Below, piece after piece: positions 63,095 to 64,000 of a stretch of 64,000 nucleotides of DNA (its first letter is position 1; each line of letters starts with the position of its first letter). Under the pieces are notes generated by a model. It ran no database searches. It worked only from the letters and a program-made list of their open reading frames with translations, and was not told the DNA's origin. Position numbers and translations under genes: made by a program. Origin of the DNA: Anodontia alba (taxonomy: Eukaryota > Mollusca > Bivalvia > Lucinida > Lucinidae); assembly GCA_964016985.1 (NCBI GenBank), contig OZ024823.1, forward strand, positions 25,880,095-25,944,094, given 5' to 3'.

Positions 63095-63205
63095 AGTTAA
63101 TGCAAACTGTAGACCCTCATCAGATACTGCATTCTGGGGCATCTGATCTGGGTCTGCACTGGTTGCCAATTAGCCTTTTGGGGGTCTCTAGACTAAAATG
63201 GGTTA
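63095..63205 (-). mobile_element. Family H fragment
   Basis: Hairpin 'gatactgcattctggggcat' and terminus 'ctctagactaaaatgggtt'; the other end is missing. Confidence 0.65.
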
Positions 63206-63294
63206 ATGATTGCCTGCTAATTCAGTGGTAATGGGCTCAAATCTCACTTGGGGTGGGATTCTATTTAGCAAATAAAAAAATAAATGTTTTTAAG

Positions 63295-63755
63295 TCCACA
63301 TGAAAACATGTGTTCTTTACAGGCATTAGAATTGTCTCACTAAGACACTTTAATGCACTAGTATCTGTAATCACTGCTGCCTCCTCCCCACTCCCCACCT
63401 CTCTTCAACAAGCAAATGATAATTCTGAGATAATTTTCTCTCCCCACTCCCCACCTCTCTTCATCAAGCAAATGATAATTCTGAGATAATTTTCTCTCCC
63501 CACTCCCCACCTCTCTTCATCAAGCAAATGATAATTCTGAAATAATTTTCTCTCTCCACTCCCCACCTCTCTTCATCAAGCAAATGATAATTCTGGGATA
63601 ATTTTCTCTCCCCACTCCCCACCTCTCTTCATGAAGCAAATGATAATTCTGAGATAATTTTCTCTAGTTCTCCATAAAAACATGTCAGCGAGGCACTTCT
63701 AATGAGTACCCATAACATAGGTTTTTATGGAAAAATAAGAAAAAATATCCCAGAA
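63295..63755. mobile_element. Family D element split by a 56-bp tandem array
   Basis: Left arm 'ccacatgaaaacatgtgttc' and right arm 'gaggcacttctaatgagtac' flank 63385-63664. Confidence 0.6.
63385..63664. repeat. 56-bp tandem repeat, 5 units
   Basis: Units start at about 63385, 63441, 63497, 63553 and 63609. Each holds 'tccccactccccacctctct' and 'gcaaatgataattctgagat'. Very little divergence between units. Confidence 0.92.
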
Positions 63756-63823
63756 TATCACCATTGAAATACTCCTCCATAGCAACTCCTCTGTATAAAC
63801 TTTATGTCTTATTTTTGCTCCAG

Positions 63824-63837
63824 ACTCGCAGTGCCAG
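63824..63837 (+). CDS. Possible 14-bp microexon
   Basis: A pyrimidine-rich acceptor 'cttatttttgctccag' ends at 63823 and a consensus donor 'cag/gtgagt' begins at 63838. The 14 bases between them (one base to finish a codon, four codons, one base over) continue the phase-2 end of the 54449-55011 exon with no stop, adding roughly LAVP. Function of so short an insert is unknown; it may be alternatively used. The call rests on splice-site strength and phase only. Confidence 0.4.
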
Positions 63838-63879
63838 GTGAGTGCAAGGGTTTAATTTAAGCTTTGATGTCCCAAATAG

Positions 63880-64000
63880 CAGGGCCCAGTTGTTCAAAGC
63901 TAACGACGTCGTTAGTTAACGATTCGTTAAAATTTACATCGAGTGATACGCAAATATGCTGAAATTTTTTGCTGTAAAAATGTGAGTAGCTTTTGCAGTG
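63880..64000. repeat. Start of a repeat with palindromic 'taacgacgtcgtta'
   Basis: 'gggcccagttgttcaaagct' followed by 'taacgacgtcgttagttaac' resembles a repeat common in molluscs (from general familiarity, not checked). It is cut by the window end. Confidence 0.4.

Overview
This is an A+T-rich eukaryotic window from a metazoan genome. The density of short palindromic transposons, the tRNA-derived SINEs ending in 'gggccgtaaaacctcaacac'-type tails and the general repeat style suggest a bivalve mollusc. That attribution comes from familiarity with the repeat style only; I cannot name the species. No bacterial features (operons, ribosome binding sites, CRISPR) are present.

Host-gene content is very small and lies on the + strand. 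There is a 127-bp internal exon at 3183-3309, a 563-bp Gln/Pro/Ser-rich exon at 54449-55011 and a possible 14-bp microexon at 63824-63837. The first exon ends in phase 0 and the second starts in phase 0; the second ends in phase 2, which the 14-bp exon accepts without a stop. The simplest reading is one gene of unknown identity whose introns of about 51 kb and 8.8 kb fill the window. I do not recognise the protein.

Almost everything else is transposon-derived. More than 100 short foldback (palindromic) MITE-like elements of about 150-280 bp belong to roughly ten families, which I label A-K. Families A, B, C, F, G and H are bounded by TTAA and several have CCC next to it, as expected for piggyBac-type target choice. 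Families D and E have other ends. The families share only three hairpin cores: a 'cagacccagatcag' core (A, F, G, H, I, K), a 'tttgacatttcatg' core (B, C) and a 'gtgggtactcattagaa' core (D, E). Different terminal modules are joined to the same core.

Three minisatellites in the window each resemble one of these cores: a 36-bp array at 15.7-19.4 kb, a ~40-bp array at 37.76-38.19 kb and a ~25-bp array at 58.3-60.1 kb. This suggests that foldback arms seed tandem arrays. One D element (25310-25475) carries a fresh 45-bp arm duplication that looks like an intermediate.

Other mobile DNA includes a 4.56-kb L1/Tx1-like LINE (19681-24244) with an uninterrupted 1299-residue endonuclease/reverse-transcriptase ORF, an A-tail and a 15-bp target duplication; two 289-bp SINE-like copies with their own target duplications; several tRNA-derived SINEs; a degenerate mariner at 45.8-47.0 kb; a pair of ~630-bp TTAA elements at 39.6-41.0 kb; and a diverged ~155-bp tandem element at 29.6-31.3 kb. 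Insertions are nested in many places, so the order of events can be read directly.
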